Source of the DNA: an uncultured bacterium
Lineage (GTDB): Bacteria > Pseudomonadota > Alphaproteobacteria > Rhodospirillales > Rhodospirillaceae
Reading direction: 5' to 3'
Assembly: GCA_903896775.1 (NCBI GenBank)
Contig: CAITZE010000420.1
Span: 1 to 30,568, forward strand
Length of the DNA stretch: 30,568 nucleotides
Shown here: positions 22,935-30,568 of the stretch, one piece after another
Numbering within the stretch: position 1 is the first letter of the stretch
Layout of the letters: every line of letters begins with the position of its first letter
The notes under the pieces: model-generated
What the model was told of the DNA's origin: nothing
Database searches by the model: none
The model's input: only the letters and a program-made list of their open reading frames with translations
Program-made: the position numbers and the translations under genes

Positions 22935-24416
22935 ATGCATTATAAAATTGCTGGATCGGGATTGTTTGCTGCGGTCGGTGTCGCGCTCCTCCTGTCGCAT
23001 CCTGCAGCAGCGCAAGAGCGCGAACGCGGATACGCCCCTATAACGCCTCTCGATGATGCGCTCGAGCTGAAGACCAAGATCACACAGCCCTTTACCATCG
23101 CGGTCGGCGGAGACCTGAACTACCGCTATCCCATAAATCAGAATTCCGATCCGGCGGTGCAGGCGATCATCAAGCTCTTCCGCGATGCCGATGCCGCCGT
23201 TGCAAATTTGGAAGGCGCAATCACGGATTACCGAAACCCGGTCGGGCACCTGAATGGACTCGATCGCGATAAAGACATCGCCAAGGACGTGGTCGATATG
23301 GGGTTCGACATTGTCGGGCGCGCCAACAACCACGCCGTCGAAGGCGGCGTCGATCAGATGCTTGATGAAAGCCGGATCTTGGACGAGGCCGGTTTGAAAC
23401 ATGCGGGCGTCGGCCGTGATCTCGCCGAAGCACGCGCCGCGCAATACGCGCATCTTCCCAAGGGCCGGATTGGCATGGTCAGCATGACAACCAATCTCAA
23501 CGCCACAGGCAAAGCGACCTACCGCTTCGGTATTTACGGCGGTGATCCCGGTCAGAACATTCTCGATTTGACGAAATATCAAATCGTTACCCAAACACAG
23601 ATGGATACGCTGCGCGCCATACGGGATTCGGCCTACGAGCATCGCACTGAATTCTCCGCACCCGTGCCGCCACTCCCCGCCAATGAACCGAAAGATCGCC
23701 TTCAGCTTTTACAAGGTGGCGAACGATTCAAAGTTGGCGACCGTCCGGGCGGGTTCAGCTACGAGATGAACCCCAACGACCTCCGCGACATTTTGCGTAA
23801 TGTGCGTAACGGCAAAGAAACCGCCGACTATATGGTCACAACCATTCACACGCATGAAGACGGCAATGCGTTGTGGCTGCAGTTTTGGGACAACACGCCG
23901 ACTGACTTCGAAATCGATCTGGCGCACAAATCCATCGACGCCGGATCCGATCTGTTCTTTGCCACAGGCATCCATGTGCTGCGCGGCATCGAAATTTACA
24001 AGAATCGCCCGGTGTTTTATGGCTTAAGCGCGACGGCTTATACCCTGCAGCTCTCGGCCGCTTCGCTTGCCTATTACACAGGCCGGGGCCTTAATCCTTA
24101 CACGACGACGGAAACCGAGCTGGAACAAAGCTGGGCGTTTTACGATCAGCCGGAACGTCCGAGGTTGTCGCAGGAAAATATGGACGGGCTTATGGCGGAA
24201 GTGAAATACGACAAAGGCGAGCTGCGCGAGATCATTCTGCACCCGATCTCGTTGGGCCTGGGCTTGCCGAAATCGCAAATGGGAATGCCGCGCCTTCCCT
24301 CGCCACAAGACGCACAGCGTATCTTGCAACGCGTAAAGAAATTATCAGAACCGTTCGGTACCAAAATAAGCATCGAGAATAATTTGGGAATTATTCGCGT
24401 TGCCGCGGCTAAGTAA
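22935..24416 (+). CDS. CapA-family (PGA_cap) exported metallophosphatase-like protein
   Basis: The 493-aa precursor has a signal peptide (GSGLFAAVGVALLLSHPAAAQ) and a PGA_cap calcineurin-like metallophosphatase fold: IAVGGDLNYRYP, AVANLEGAIT, RANNHAVEGG and TTIHTHEDGNAL carry the metal-binding Asp, Asn and His residues. CapA proteins act in polyglutamate capsule synthesis, but many relatives have other envelope roles and no other capsule gene is present, so the gene symbol is not assigned. ATG 22935 was chosen because GGGGGAG is nine bases upstream and the signal peptide begins there. It converges on the V8-like protease with only six bases between the stops. Confidence 0.85.
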   Translation: MHYKIAGSGLFAAVGVALLLSHPAAAQERERGYAPITPLDDALELKTKITQPFTIAVGGDLNYRYPINQNSDPAVQAIIKLFRDADAAVANLEGAITDYRNPVGHLNGLDRDKDIAKDVVDMGFDIVGRANNHAVEGGVDQMLDESRILDEAGLKHAGVGRDLAEARAAQYAHLPKGRIGMVSMTTNLNATGKATYRFGIYGGDPGQNILDLTKYQIVTQTQMDTLRAIRDSAYEHRTEFSAPVPPLPANEPKDRLQLLQGGERFKVGDRPGGFSYEMNPNDLRDILRNVRNGKETADYMVTTIHTHEDGNALWLQFWDNTPTDFEIDLAHKSIDAGSDLFFATGIHVLRGIEIYKNRPVFYGLSATAYTLQLSAASLAYYTGRGLNPYTTTETELEQSWAFYDQPERPRLSQENMDGLMAEVKYDKGELREIILHPISLGLGLPKSQMGMPRLPSPQDAQRILQRVKKLSEPFGTKISIENNLGIIRVAAAK

Positions 24417-24422
24417 AAAGCC

Positions 24423-26498
24423 TTAAGCGGGTGCGAGGACACACATCGCCGACATATCGGTGATGACCCCGGCCTTTTGGTTGGTGACGAGATTCTGAAT
24501 ATACCCCGTGAAGTTGTTTTCGACTTCCACGAGATAATGAAACTCGCCCGAGGTTGGGCTTTGACCGATAGAAGCCTCGATCGTGGTCGAGGCAATCCTG
24601 ACCTGGCCGCCGCCGGGAATGCTGGGCGTCACATAGGTGCCGATTTGACTTCCGGTCAGCGCGTTGAAAATGCCGAGCTGAACTTTGCTCGCGGTCGCGC
24701 CGGTATTGTAAACGACAACAGTGCTCGGGTAGCCGTTATCGAGCAGCGAAGAGTGAACGCCAACCAGTAAGCTCGGGTTATTGATTGTACCGCTATCGCA
24801 GGTACTAAGGTTTGTCAGAGTGCCCGTGTTCAAATCCAGAGCGACGTGCTGGAAATAGCCGGTGATGCCGGGTCTGATGGAAAGCGAGTAATACGTCGGC
24901 TTGGTGAAGGACGCGCTGGCCTGACTCTCGACCGTGCCTATCGCAAACTGCAGCTCGCCGTTGGCAGGTATGGTTGAGCTGGTCCACGTGGCAAGGGCCG
25001 TGCCCGTCGCGTAATCTTCAAGTGTCAGGCTAATCGTGCCTGCTGTGCCGCCTATATTATAAAAGCGCAGCAAAGATTGTGTCGTGGTTTGTGCGCTCGA
25101 GAATACCGAGCCCACGTGCATGCCATCGGTCGGCAACGTTGCGATTGAGGCGGTGCCCGGCGTCCACGCGATCCAATTGCTGAGAAGCCGGTAGTTCCAA
25201 TAGTCGTACCAGGGTCCGCCGGCGGTGCTGGGGCTTGTCGATCCGTAAGACAAAGAGCCGACAAGGCTGGTTCTGCCGAGTGTATCTGTCAGCCAAAACG
25301 GCCCGCCCGAATTTCCACCGGCAGAGCTGATCGCGAATTCGCGCACATCGTGGAACTCGTAGTCAGTCTGAGAATCGCTGTCCTCGTCGCCGGTCATGGA
25401 ATAAAGACCGTTCACTGTGCCGATCTGATTTGGAAGCGTTGCCGGATAGCCGGCATTGGTTACCGACGTTTCGACGCTCTCATAAATGATGGGCATGAAG
25501 GTCGAGGTATAGGTGACGGGCGTCGCAAACTGAATGGCGGCGAAATCGCTGGCGTAGTCGGGAATGGTGAAAGAGTCTGGTCCTGAGATTTGAGACCACG
25601 TTTGGGTCACCTGCAAATTCGACCAGTTCGTTTTGACGCCGTAAGGCGTCAGGATGGTGCCGCTGGAATCCGTGTTTTGACCCGGATAGAAACGCACCTG
25701 TTTGACGTAACCGCCGCGCGTGTTGTTATGGATGCAATGCCCGGCGGTCAAAACAACATAAGCGCTGACCAATGTTCCAGAACATCTGAAGCTCTCGCCG
25801 TCAGGATATGTGACGCTGAGATATCCAACTGTATTCCAGGGATAGGACATGCTGGTTGTGGTGCTGACTTGCGTCTGCCCCGTGGCCGCCGCCGCATCGG
25901 GTTCGAGCGCAGCGAGCGGCGAAGAACTTTGAGGTGCGACTGCAGCTGCGCTGCTGTTTGTGTTGCCGTCGATGATGGCCGAGATATTGGCTTTAGTCGC
26001 CGGTAGCGGTGGCGTGAGTTTTGCCGCACCGGCAGACTTCGCGCCGCCAGTGACGCGTTTTTCAGGCTCGGGCTTTACGTCGGGCGGTTCAATGGACGCA
26101 GCGTTAGAGCCGCTGTCTGCGTTTGTGGGCGCGGCCATAGTCGGCGCGCCAATCGCCGCAGAATGAGACATGAAGGCTTGCGCGTGGGTTGCGTCGAGTT
26201 GCTGAAGGACGGGGATGGTTAAGCCGATACAGGCGAGTTTAGGGCTTCCTCCGTCGGTTCTGTAAATTTCGTTCCACTCGTAATAACGCCCAGAGATGAC
26301 CTGGCCGATTCGCAACGCCTGCGTGGGCACGCTCGCCGAGAGCGTGGAGCAATCATACGACGTCAGATCGGGAGCCTTCACAGGCACGCTCGGTCGCGGG
26401 CTGACCGCATAACCGGGATTCGGCGCGAATAACAAGACCAAACCTGAAAACACCAAGGCCGTGCCAAACTTCGGGCCAATAGGTAGCGCGCTGAACAT
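24423..26498 (-). CDS. Exported V8/trypsin-like serine protease with a duplicated C-terminal domain
   Basis: The 691-aa protein begins with a signal peptide (residues 1-31). Residues 35-215 form a prodomain-like region with a Pro/Ala-rich linker. The chymotrypsin/V8-like protease domain spans about 218-445, with catalytic H254 (VLTAGHCIH), D318 (DYASDFAAIQF) and S397 (SSAGGNSGGPF), all intact. The C-terminal part contains two about 107-residue repeats (461-567 and 580-686), each ending in GYFQH..LSTC or GYIQN..MSAMC; they look like beta-rich binding modules. It is likely a secreted or periplasmic endopeptidase. AGGGGG precedes ATG 26498 by about ten bases. The 26499-26786 gap upstream holds no gene that I can support. 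Confidence 0.9.
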   Translation of the reverse strand: MFSALPIGPKFGTALVFSGLVLLFAPNPGYAVSPRPSVPVKAPDLTSYDCSTLSASVPTQALRIGQVISGRYYEWNEIYRTDGGSPKLACIGLTIPVLQQLDATHAQAFMSHSAAIGAPTMAAPTNADSGSNAASIEPPDVKPEPEKRVTGGAKSAGAAKLTPPLPATKANISAIIDGNTNSSAAAVAPQSSSPLAALEPDAAAATGQTQVSTTTSMSYPWNTVGYLSVTYPDGESFRCSGTLVSAYVVLTAGHCIHNNTRGGYVKQVRFYPGQNTDSSGTILTPYGVKTNWSNLQVTQTWSQISGPDSFTIPDYASDFAAIQFATPVTYTSTFMPIIYESVETSVTNAGYPATLPNQIGTVNGLYSMTGDEDSDSQTDYEFHDVREFAISSAGGNSGGPFWLTDTLGRTSLVGSLSYGSTSPSTAGGPWYDYWNYRLLSNWIAWTPGTASIATLPTDGMHVGSVFSSAQTTTQSLLRFYNIGGTAGTISLTLEDYATGTALATWTSSTIPANGELQFAIGTVESQASASFTKPTYYSLSIRPGITGYFQHVALDLNTGTLTNLSTCDSGTINNPSLLVGVHSSLLDNGYPSTVVVYNTGATASKVQLGIFNALTGSQIGTYVTPSIPGGGQVRIASTTIEASIGQSPTSGEFHYLVEVENNFTGYIQNLVTNQKAGVITDMSAMCVLAPA

Positions 26499-26786
26499 CG
26501 TGTAAGCCCCCTCTGTAGACTAGATAGATAGAATGTCGGTATACCCGCCGCCAAGATAGACGTAAGCGAGCGTGCCATTCCTTCGCAATGACGGAGGAGT
26601 TGAGGCTGAAGTGTGGCGCTTTGTTGAAGATCGGCTCAAACGGCTGGTGAGCCGTGTATTCACAAGTCATAGATCAGCCCGATTCAAGGACGATATTCCT
26701 TCTTACCGCCTCGCTTCGCTCATGTGCAGCCTAAAGTTCGGCATCTGATGAACGAAGTGTGCAGGACAGGTTATTGGAGGTCGAAA

Positions 26787-26999
26787 ATGCGTTCGTTGAA
26801 AGTTGCTTTGTTCTCTGCAGCTGCGTTGGCCCTTGCCGCTCCTGCTTTCGCCGCGTCGGCGCCGTCGGATCAATCCGCTCCGGCTGCCGTCACCGCGAAG
26901 CCCGATACGGCAGCCAAGACGCAAACCGGCAAGACGGCCCATCACAAAGGCCATCATAAAGCCAAAGCTGCCGAAACACCGGCGCCTGCTGCCAAGTAA
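26787..26999 (+). CDS. Asr-like small basic secreted protein (70 aa)
   Basis: The 70-aa precursor has a clear signal peptide (LKVALFSAAALALAAPAFAAS) and a mature tail of Ala, Lys, His, Thr and Pro (KTQTGKTAHHKGHHKAK). This composition and arrangement resemble enterobacterial acid-shock protein Asr, a basic periplasmic protein induced at low pH. Similarity is compositional and not proof of homology. TTGGAGG lies six bases before ATG 26787, a strong site, and a terminator follows, so it is a well-expressed single gene. An in-frame ATG at 26724 lacks a ribosome site and would bury the signal. Confidence 0.75.
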   Translation: MRSLKVALFSAAALALAAPAFAASAPSDQSAPAAVTAKPDTAAKTQTGKTAHHKGHHKAKAAETPAPAAK

Positions 27000-27025
27000 C
27001 AAAGTCGTTCGTTTGTCTGTATCAG

Positions 27026-27057
27026 CGGCCCCGGTTTTACCGGGGCCGTTGTCTTTT
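27026..27057 (+). terminator. Rho-independent terminator of the Asr-like gene
   Basis: CGGCCCCGG (27026-27034) and CCGGGGCCG (27040-27048) form a perfect 9-bp stem with loop TTTTA, followed by TTGTCTTTT. It lies 27 bp after the stop codon. Confidence 0.9.
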
Positions 27058-27092
27058 GAGCAACTGTCTTTTGAGCAGCTGTCTTTTGAAAG
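27050..27092 (+). repeat. Three 15-nt tandem repeats overlapping the terminator tail
   Basis: TGTCTTTTGAGCAAC occurs at 27050-27064, TGTCTTTTGAGCAGC at 27065-27079 and TGTCTTTTGAAAGG at 27080-27093. The first copy supplies the terminator T-tail. The rest of 27093-27278 contains no gene that I can support. Confidence 0.8.
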
Positions 27093-27278
27093 GATAGGGG
27101 CCTGACTGACGCCCTCAGCGCAACCTGTCTTATTCGTCATGCAGTATTGGCAGCCCGCGTGGCTCCAAGCCCTCGAAAATCGACCCACCGCGCAGTAGAT
27201 TATCTCGCAAGCGGAGCCTAAATCAGCCAGGCTCGTCCGCACCAGACGAACACAGAGTTTTCCTTTAAGGACCAACAC

Positions 27279-30194
27279 ATGGCATCGCCGCAGGCCGGAT
27301 CGCCGATAAACATTTTCCGCTGTTCGGCGCTTGCTCATCCCCGACGCAAAAACGCATTGAGGGGCTTGATTGCCGCTGCGGCGGCGTCGCTCTTCCTTTT
27401 TCCTCTCTCGCCCAGCGCTTCGTCCGCGGAAGTGGTCGAGCACGATGGCGTTTGGGCGCAGACATATAGCGATATCGCCGCAGATCCGGATGTCCGTTTT
27501 GGACAACTCTCTAATGGCATGCGTTACGCGATCATGCACAACGCCACGCCGCCGGGGCAAGTTTCCATTCGTCTGCACATGGCGACGGGATCGTTCAACG
27601 AAACCGATGCGCAGCAAGGACTCGCGCATTTCCTCGAACACATGGCGTTCAAGGGTTCCACTCACGTCGGCGAAGACGAGATGATCAAGAAGCTTCAGCG
27701 CCTTGGCCTTGCCTTCGGCGCCGATACCAACGCTTTCACATCTACCGATCAAACCGTCTATATGTTCGATCTGCCGAAGTCCGACGCGGAGACGGTCGAT
27801 ACCGGTCTTTTGCTTGCGCGCGAAACGGCGAGCGAGTTGACGCTTAGCCCGACAGCCATGGATCGGGAACGCGGCGTCATCCTCTCCGAGGAGCGCCTGC
27901 GCGATACGCCGAGCTACCGGATGTTCTTGGCCGATACGGCCTTCCTGCTTCCTGGTCAGCGCGTCGTCGACCGCACCCCGATCGGTAAAGTCGATGTCAT
28001 CAAAAACGCGCCGGTCTCGGAAATCGCGTCTTACTATCACGCCAACTACCGACCCGAGCGCGGTACACTCGTGGTCGTCGGCGATATCGATGTCGATGCC
28101 ATCGAAGCCAAAATTAAAACCCAGTTTTCGACCTGGACCAGTACGACGCCTAAGCCGGCTGCGCCCGACCTAGGCCGTCCCGCGGCCCGTGGCACCGAAG
28201 CGCGTGTCTTTGTGCAACCGGGTACACAAACGGAAGTCGATATTGATTGGATCAATCCTTACGACAATTCTGCCGACACCGCCGCAGTGCGGCGAAAAGA
28301 TACGATTCGCGCTATCGGGCTGAAAATTCTAAATCGCCGCCTCAGTCACGCCGCACAACAGCCCCAACCGCCGTTCCAGCGCGCCACTGCGTCTCGCGAT
28401 AACACCTCGCATTCGGCGGACATTGCCGAGCTGTCGGTATTCGCGACGCCAGCCACGTGGCAGCAAGCGTTAGTGACTGCGGAAACGCTGCGCCGCCAGG
28501 CGGTGCAATTTGGTGTGCGCCAGGACGAAGTCGATACGGCCATCATTGAAACCCGCACCGGATATAAAGCGGCCATCGCCGGGGCTGCGACGAGGCACTC
28601 ACCACAACTGGCCTCCGAAATCGTTAACGCGGCTCAGGGTAACGACGTCTTTACCAGCCCGTCTCAAGAATCCGAGATGTTCGAAAAGGACATCAAAAAC
28701 TTGACTGCTGCCGACGTCAGTGTGGCCTTGAAGGACACATTCAAGGGTTCGGGCCCTGTGGTCTTCGCGGCCACGGCGGAGCCGGTTGAAGGCGGAGATG
28801 CAACGCTTCTCGCCGCGTTTAATCGCGCCGAAGCCGCACCGGTAGAGGCAGCCGTCGCCGAGGCCGACAAGGCTTGGCCCTATACAAATTTTGGAACGCC
28901 GGGCCGTGAAGTGGAGCGCCGCTTTGTCAAAGACCTTGGTGTGACGTTTATTCATTACGCCAACGGTGTACGCCTCAGCGTCAAACCGACGACGTTCACA
29001 AACGACGAAATCCTAGTGAATGTGTCGGTTGGGCAGGGAATGGAGAGCTTGCCGCGTGATCGTACGACCGCGTTATGGGCGGCTCCCGCTCTGATCTCGG
29101 GCGGCTTGAAGGATCTCTCTCAGGAAGAGATTCAGCGCATCTTCAAAGATAAAGTCGTCTCGGTCAGTTTTGGTGTCGGCGAAGAAGGCTTCGATCTGCG
29201 CGGCGGTACGCGCAAGGAAGATCTCGATAGCCAGATGCAACTCCTGACGGCTTACATGACGGCGCCGGGTTATCGTCCCGAAGCTTTTGAGCGTATTCGC
29301 GTTGCGCTCCTGAGCCGCCTCGATCAAATCAGCTCCACGCCGGCAGCAGTGCTCGGACATAAGATCTCCTGGCTCGCACACGCCGGCGATGATCGCTGGA
29401 AACAACCCGAAAAGGCGGACCTTGCCGCTGCGAAACCGTCGGATCTCCAAGACGCGCTGCGGGAGCCTATGTCGCATGGGCAAATCGACGTGGTAGTGGT
29501 GGGCGATGTCACCGTCGACCAAGCCGCTGCAGCGGTCGCTTCGACCCTCGGCGCTTTGCCGGCACGGCCGAAGGCTCCGGCGCTTGGACCTAAAGCACTC
29601 ACCGTCAATTTCCCAACGCACACGCCGGCGCCAGTTGCGCTCGAACACAGTGGCCGCGCGGATCAAGCCATTGCGGTGCTGGGCTGGCCCACGGATGATT
29701 TTTTCACCAACGCTAAACGCGCGCGCGCGACCAGGCTGGCCGAACAAATTTTGCGCATTCGTCTTACGGAGCAAATCCGCATGGCGGAAGGCAATACGTA
29801 TTCGCCATCTACGGACTTCGAAGCCTCCACGACTTTCCCGCACTACGGCTTTGTCATGGCGCGCGTGGAGACGCCGCCCAACAAGATCGACCATTTCTAC
29901 GAACAAGCCGCCAAGATCGCAGCCGATCTCGGAAGCCAAGCCCCCAGCGACGACGAGCTTCAGCGCGCGTTGAAGCCGCGTATCGAGGCGCTAGAGCGCG
30001 CACAGCAAACCAATGGGTATTGGATGGGTTCGCTGGCCGGGGCTCAGACCGATCCGCGTAAGTTGGACCTCATCCGCACCACGATCTCGGGGCTGTTGGA
30101 AGTTACGGCGGCCGATGTACAGAAAGCGGCGGCGCTTTACCTTACCGACGCAAAAGCTTGGAAGCTGACCGTGACACCTGCGCCGTCACCTTAA
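27279..30194 (+). CDS. M16-family zinc metallopeptidase, two-domain, exported
   Basis: The 971-aa protein has an N-terminal signal or anchor (LRGLIAAAAASLFLFPLSPSASSAEV compressed; residues 28-51). The catalytic M16 unit lies at about 70-300 with HFLEH (117-121), an inverted zinc motif HxxEH, and the glutamate ligand E204 in ILSEERL; the second half (about 540-960) repeats the fold without the motif, as in pitrilysin-type enzymes. It is intact and likely periplasmic or outer-membrane-associated, degrading peptides or processing membrane proteins. TAAGGA lies about nine bases before ATG 27279. Monocistronic; CsbD follows after 152 bp, probably with its own promoter. Confidence 0.92.
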   Translation: MASPQAGSPINIFRCSALAHPRRKNALRGLIAAAAASLFLFPLSPSASSAEVVEHDGVWAQTYSDIAADPDVRFGQLSNGMRYAIMHNATPPGQVSIRLHMATGSFNETDAQQGLAHFLEHMAFKGSTHVGEDEMIKKLQRLGLAFGADTNAFTSTDQTVYMFDLPKSDAETVDTGLLLARETASELTLSPTAMDRERGVILSEERLRDTPSYRMFLADTAFLLPGQRVVDRTPIGKVDVIKNAPVSEIASYYHANYRPERGTLVVVGDIDVDAIEAKIKTQFSTWTSTTPKPAAPDLGRPAARGTEARVFVQPGTQTEVDIDWINPYDNSADTAAVRRKDTIRAIGLKILNRRLSHAAQQPQPPFQRATASRDNTSHSADIAELSVFATPATWQQALVTAETLRRQAVQFGVRQDEVDTAIIETRTGYKAAIAGAATRHSPQLASEIVNAAQGNDVFTSPSQESEMFEKDIKNLTAADVSVALKDTFKGSGPVVFAATAEPVEGGDATLLAAFNRAEAAPVEAAVAEADKAWPYTNFGTPGREVERRFVKDLGVTFIHYANGVRLSVKPTTFTNDEILVNVSVGQGMESLPRDRTTALWAAPALISGGLKDLSQEEIQRIFKDKVVSVSFGVGEEGFDLRGGTRKEDLDSQMQLLTAYMTAPGYRPEAFERIRVALLSRLDQISSTPAAVLGHKISWLAHAGDDRWKQPEKADLAAAKPSDLQDALREPMSHGQIDVVVVGDVTVDQAAAAVASTLGALPARPKAPALGPKALTVNFPTHTPAPVALEHSGRADQAIAVLGWPTDDFFTNAKRARATRLAEQILRIRLTEQIRMAEGNTYSPSTDFEASTTFPHYGFVMARVETPPNKIDHFYEQAAKIAADLGSQAPSDDELQRALKPRIEALERAQQTNGYWMGSLAGAQTDPRKLDLIRTTISGLLEVTAADVQKAAALYLTDAKAWKLTVTPAPSP

Positions 30195-30283
30195 GCGGAA
30201 GTGGCAATCTGGTTATCCATTAAGCCGACTTTATAAATCAGCATTACTTTCCAGATGGTTGGAGAGAGTCGCCGGTTTTAGGC

Positions 30284-30308
30284 GTAACAATTTTTCGCGC
30301 ACGGCGTT
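30284..30308 (+). promoter_or_regulatory. Candidate EcfG-type (general stress) promoter before csbD
   Basis: GTAAC (30284-30288) and CGTT (30305-30308) are 16 nt apart. This is one mismatch from the alphaproteobacterial EcfG consensus GGAAC-N16/17-CGTT. The predicted start is about 30 nt before the csbD start. CsbD is a general-stress protein in other bacteria, which supports the idea. Confidence 0.45.
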
Positions 30309-30346
30309 GTCAATTCGTAGTCCAACCTCAACCCAGGAGAACGAAT

Positions 30347-30532
30347 ATGGACAAGGATCGTGTGGAAGGCGCTGCCAAGACGGCAGGCGGTAAAATCAAA
30401 GAAGCCGCTGGCAAAGCGCTTGGCGACCAGAAAATGGAAGCCGAAGGCAACATCAAGAAGAACGAAGGCAAAATTCAGAATGCCGTCGGCGGAATCAAAG
30501 ACACCATCCGCGACGCTCAGAAGAAGCACTAA
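30347..30532 (+). CDS. CsbD-family stress protein (61 aa)
   Basis: The 61-aa product MDKDRVEGAAKTAGGK followed by KEAAGKALGDQKMEAEGNIKK is a typical CsbD protein: small, charged, helical and lacking export signals. CsbD-family proteins accumulate under general stress in Bacillus and in alphaproteobacteria; molecular activity is unknown. AGGAG lies seven bases before ATG 30347. The remaining 36 bp of the window after the stop hold nothing that I can support. Confidence 0.95.
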   Translation: MDKDRVEGAAKTAGGKIKEAAGKALGDQKMEAEGNIKKNEGKIQNAVGGIKDTIRDAQKKH

Positions 30533-30568
30533 TCCCGATCAAGTTATGCGCCGGCCCGCTCATCGGAG

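Noticed and set aside
26703..28040. 445-aa minus-strand frame opposite the M16 gene and Asr-like gene
   Set aside because: It runs antisense through two well-supported genes and a terminator, and is Arg-rich without motifs.
1..30568. CRISPR array, rRNA or insertion sequence
   Set aside because: No regularly spaced repeats, no rRNA-like segment and no transposase motif were seen; the only mobile trace is the integrase remnant.

Overview
The window is chromosomal DNA of a GC-rich alphaproteobacterium. The clearest sign is the block rplU-rpmA-obgE-proB-proA-nadD, all on the minus strand, which is a typical alphaproteobacterial order. An NdvA/ChvA-like exporter, CsbD and a candidate EcfG-type promoter fit the same class. 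I cannot name the genus from sequence alone.

Layout. (1) 1-4950: ribosomal proteins L21/L27, GTPase ObgE, the first two proline-biosynthesis enzymes and the 5' part of nadD. There is a good sigma70 promoter before rplU and a strong intrinsic terminator between rpmA and obgE. (2) 5150-8000: a QEGLA-motif (DUF1704) metallopeptidase-like protein, then a chimeric ORF that joins the N-terminal arm-binding domain of a phage-type integrase to the C-terminal half of a DUF1501 protein. Next comes tRNA-Ser(CGA), the probable attachment site of the lost element. (3) 8060-11460: a bacterial PH-domain membrane protein, a response regulator with an unusual output segment, an unknown 184-aa gene behind two Fur-box-like sites, a 57-aa membrane protein and a SlyB-like lipoprotein. 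(4) 11560-13740: a small membrane protein and an NdvA-like ABC exporter lacking its usual N-terminus. (5) 13886-15537: two translationally coupled 16S rRNA modification genes (RsmC-like and RsuA). (6) 15556-22196: a five-gene minus-strand cluster of exported proteins: a DUF1592-type lipoprotein with a CxxCH motif, a Tat-exported DUF1552 protein, a three-repeat Yx(FWY)xxD-type protein, an unrecognised 384-aa exported protein and an exported creatininase-family protein. (7) 22197-30568: a CapA-like protein behind a long leader, a V8/trypsin-like protease with a duplicated C-terminal domain, an Asr-like small basic secreted protein, a two-domain M16 peptidase and CsbD.

How the genes work together. 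Regions 1 and 5 are ribosome and housekeeping functions. From about 15.5 kb onward almost every product carries an export signal, so this half looks like a cell-envelope and secreted-protein region. The best candidate for an undescribed system is the DUF1592/DUF1552/repeat-protein/384-aa/creatininase cluster: its co-orientation and tight spacing imply joint function, but the substrate cannot be read from the sequence. The Fur-box-flanked 184-aa gene is the best single-gene candidate for a new iron-responsive function.
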